Assembly (NCBI GenBank): GCA_021815935.1
Contig: JAKAZH010000133.1
Span: 1 to 5,500, forward strand
DNA: 5,500 bases
Direction: 5' to 3'
Origin: Actinomycetes bacterium
GTDB lineage: Bacteria; Actinomycetota; Acidimicrobiia; Acidimicrobiales; Palsa-688
The translations under genes and the position numbers were made by a program. Within the stretch, counting starts at the first letter, position 1; each line of letters begins with the position of its first letter. Under the pieces are notes generated by a model, which worked only from the letters and a program-made list of their open reading frames with translations, searched no databases and was not told the origin of the DNA. Positions 5,366 through 5,500 of the stretch are shown here, piece by piece.

Positions 5366-5500
5366 TCATTCCCATTCGATGAGCTCGTCGAAGCGGGTCG
5401 GCCAGTAGCGGGTGTAGCTCGCGTGGAGGCTCGAGAAATGCTCCCGCATCAAACGGGACGACTTGGTGGTCTGCCCGGCGACGACCGCCCGGGGGGTGTC
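5366..5500 (-). CDS. C-terminal 44 residues of an unrecognised protein, start outside the window
   Basis: Read on the minus strand, the sequence is open from the window edge (5500) to a TGA at 5366-5368. It encodes 44 residues that end in YTRYWPTRFDELIEWE. About 40 of 44 codons end in G or C, matching the real genes here, and the segment is rich in Arg, Glu, Trp and Tyr as in a folded soluble protein. I do not recognise the family. It converges on the hydrolase with a 60-bp gap (5306-5365) in which I see no clear terminator hairpin. Being convergent, it is not part of the transporter operon. Confidence 0.65.
   Translation of the reverse strand, partial: DTPRAVVAGQTTKSSRLMREHFSSLHASYTRYWPTRFDELIEWE

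Overview
The window suggests a high-GC actinobacterium. Coding sequence is GC-rich with strongly G/C-biased third codon positions. The solute-binding protein has an actinobacterial-style lipobox followed by a Ser/Thr/Ala-rich linker, and Shine-Dalgarno sites are purine-rich. No rRNA, tRNA, phage or transposon marker is visible, so the genus cannot be named.

Layout, left to right. Positions 1-314 hold the C-terminal part of a short-chain dehydrogenase/reductase (SDR) whose start lies off the window. Positions 315-480 are an AT-richer intergenic region. It carries a 17-bp tandem duplication over the SDR stop, a 9-bp direct repeat, a possible sigma70-like promoter, an 8-bp-stem inverted repeat and a strong ribosome binding site. 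Then comes a complete ABC importer of the ribose/galactose (CUT2) type: a solute-binding lipoprotein (481-1707), a double-domain ATPase (about 1704-3266) and a membrane permease (3266-4309). The three genes are packed with overlapping or abutting ends. After an 81-bp gap lies a hormone-sensitive-lipase-type alpha/beta hydrolase (4391-5305). The last 135 bases encode, on the minus strand, the C-terminal 44 residues of an unrecognised protein that converges on the hydrolase.

How they fit together. The lipoprotein captures a solute outside the membrane, the permease (probably a homodimer) moves it in, and the double ATPase powers this. The flanking SDR (alcohol/ketone redox) and carboxylesterase-like hydrolase suggest that the imported compound is an ester or a hydroxy/keto compound rather than a plain sugar. 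This is inferred from neighbourhood only.

The most striking non-coding signal is a perfect 31-nt palindrome (1716-1746) starting 9 nt after the binding-protein stop. It lies over the possible start region of the ATPase gene and lacks a U-tract. It is a candidate mRNA-stabilising or translation-tuning hairpin that would let the binding protein be made in excess of the membrane parts. I see no CRISPR array, mobile element, defence system or clearly new multi-gene system. This is mostly an ordinary catabolic-transport locus with some noteworthy regulatory structure.
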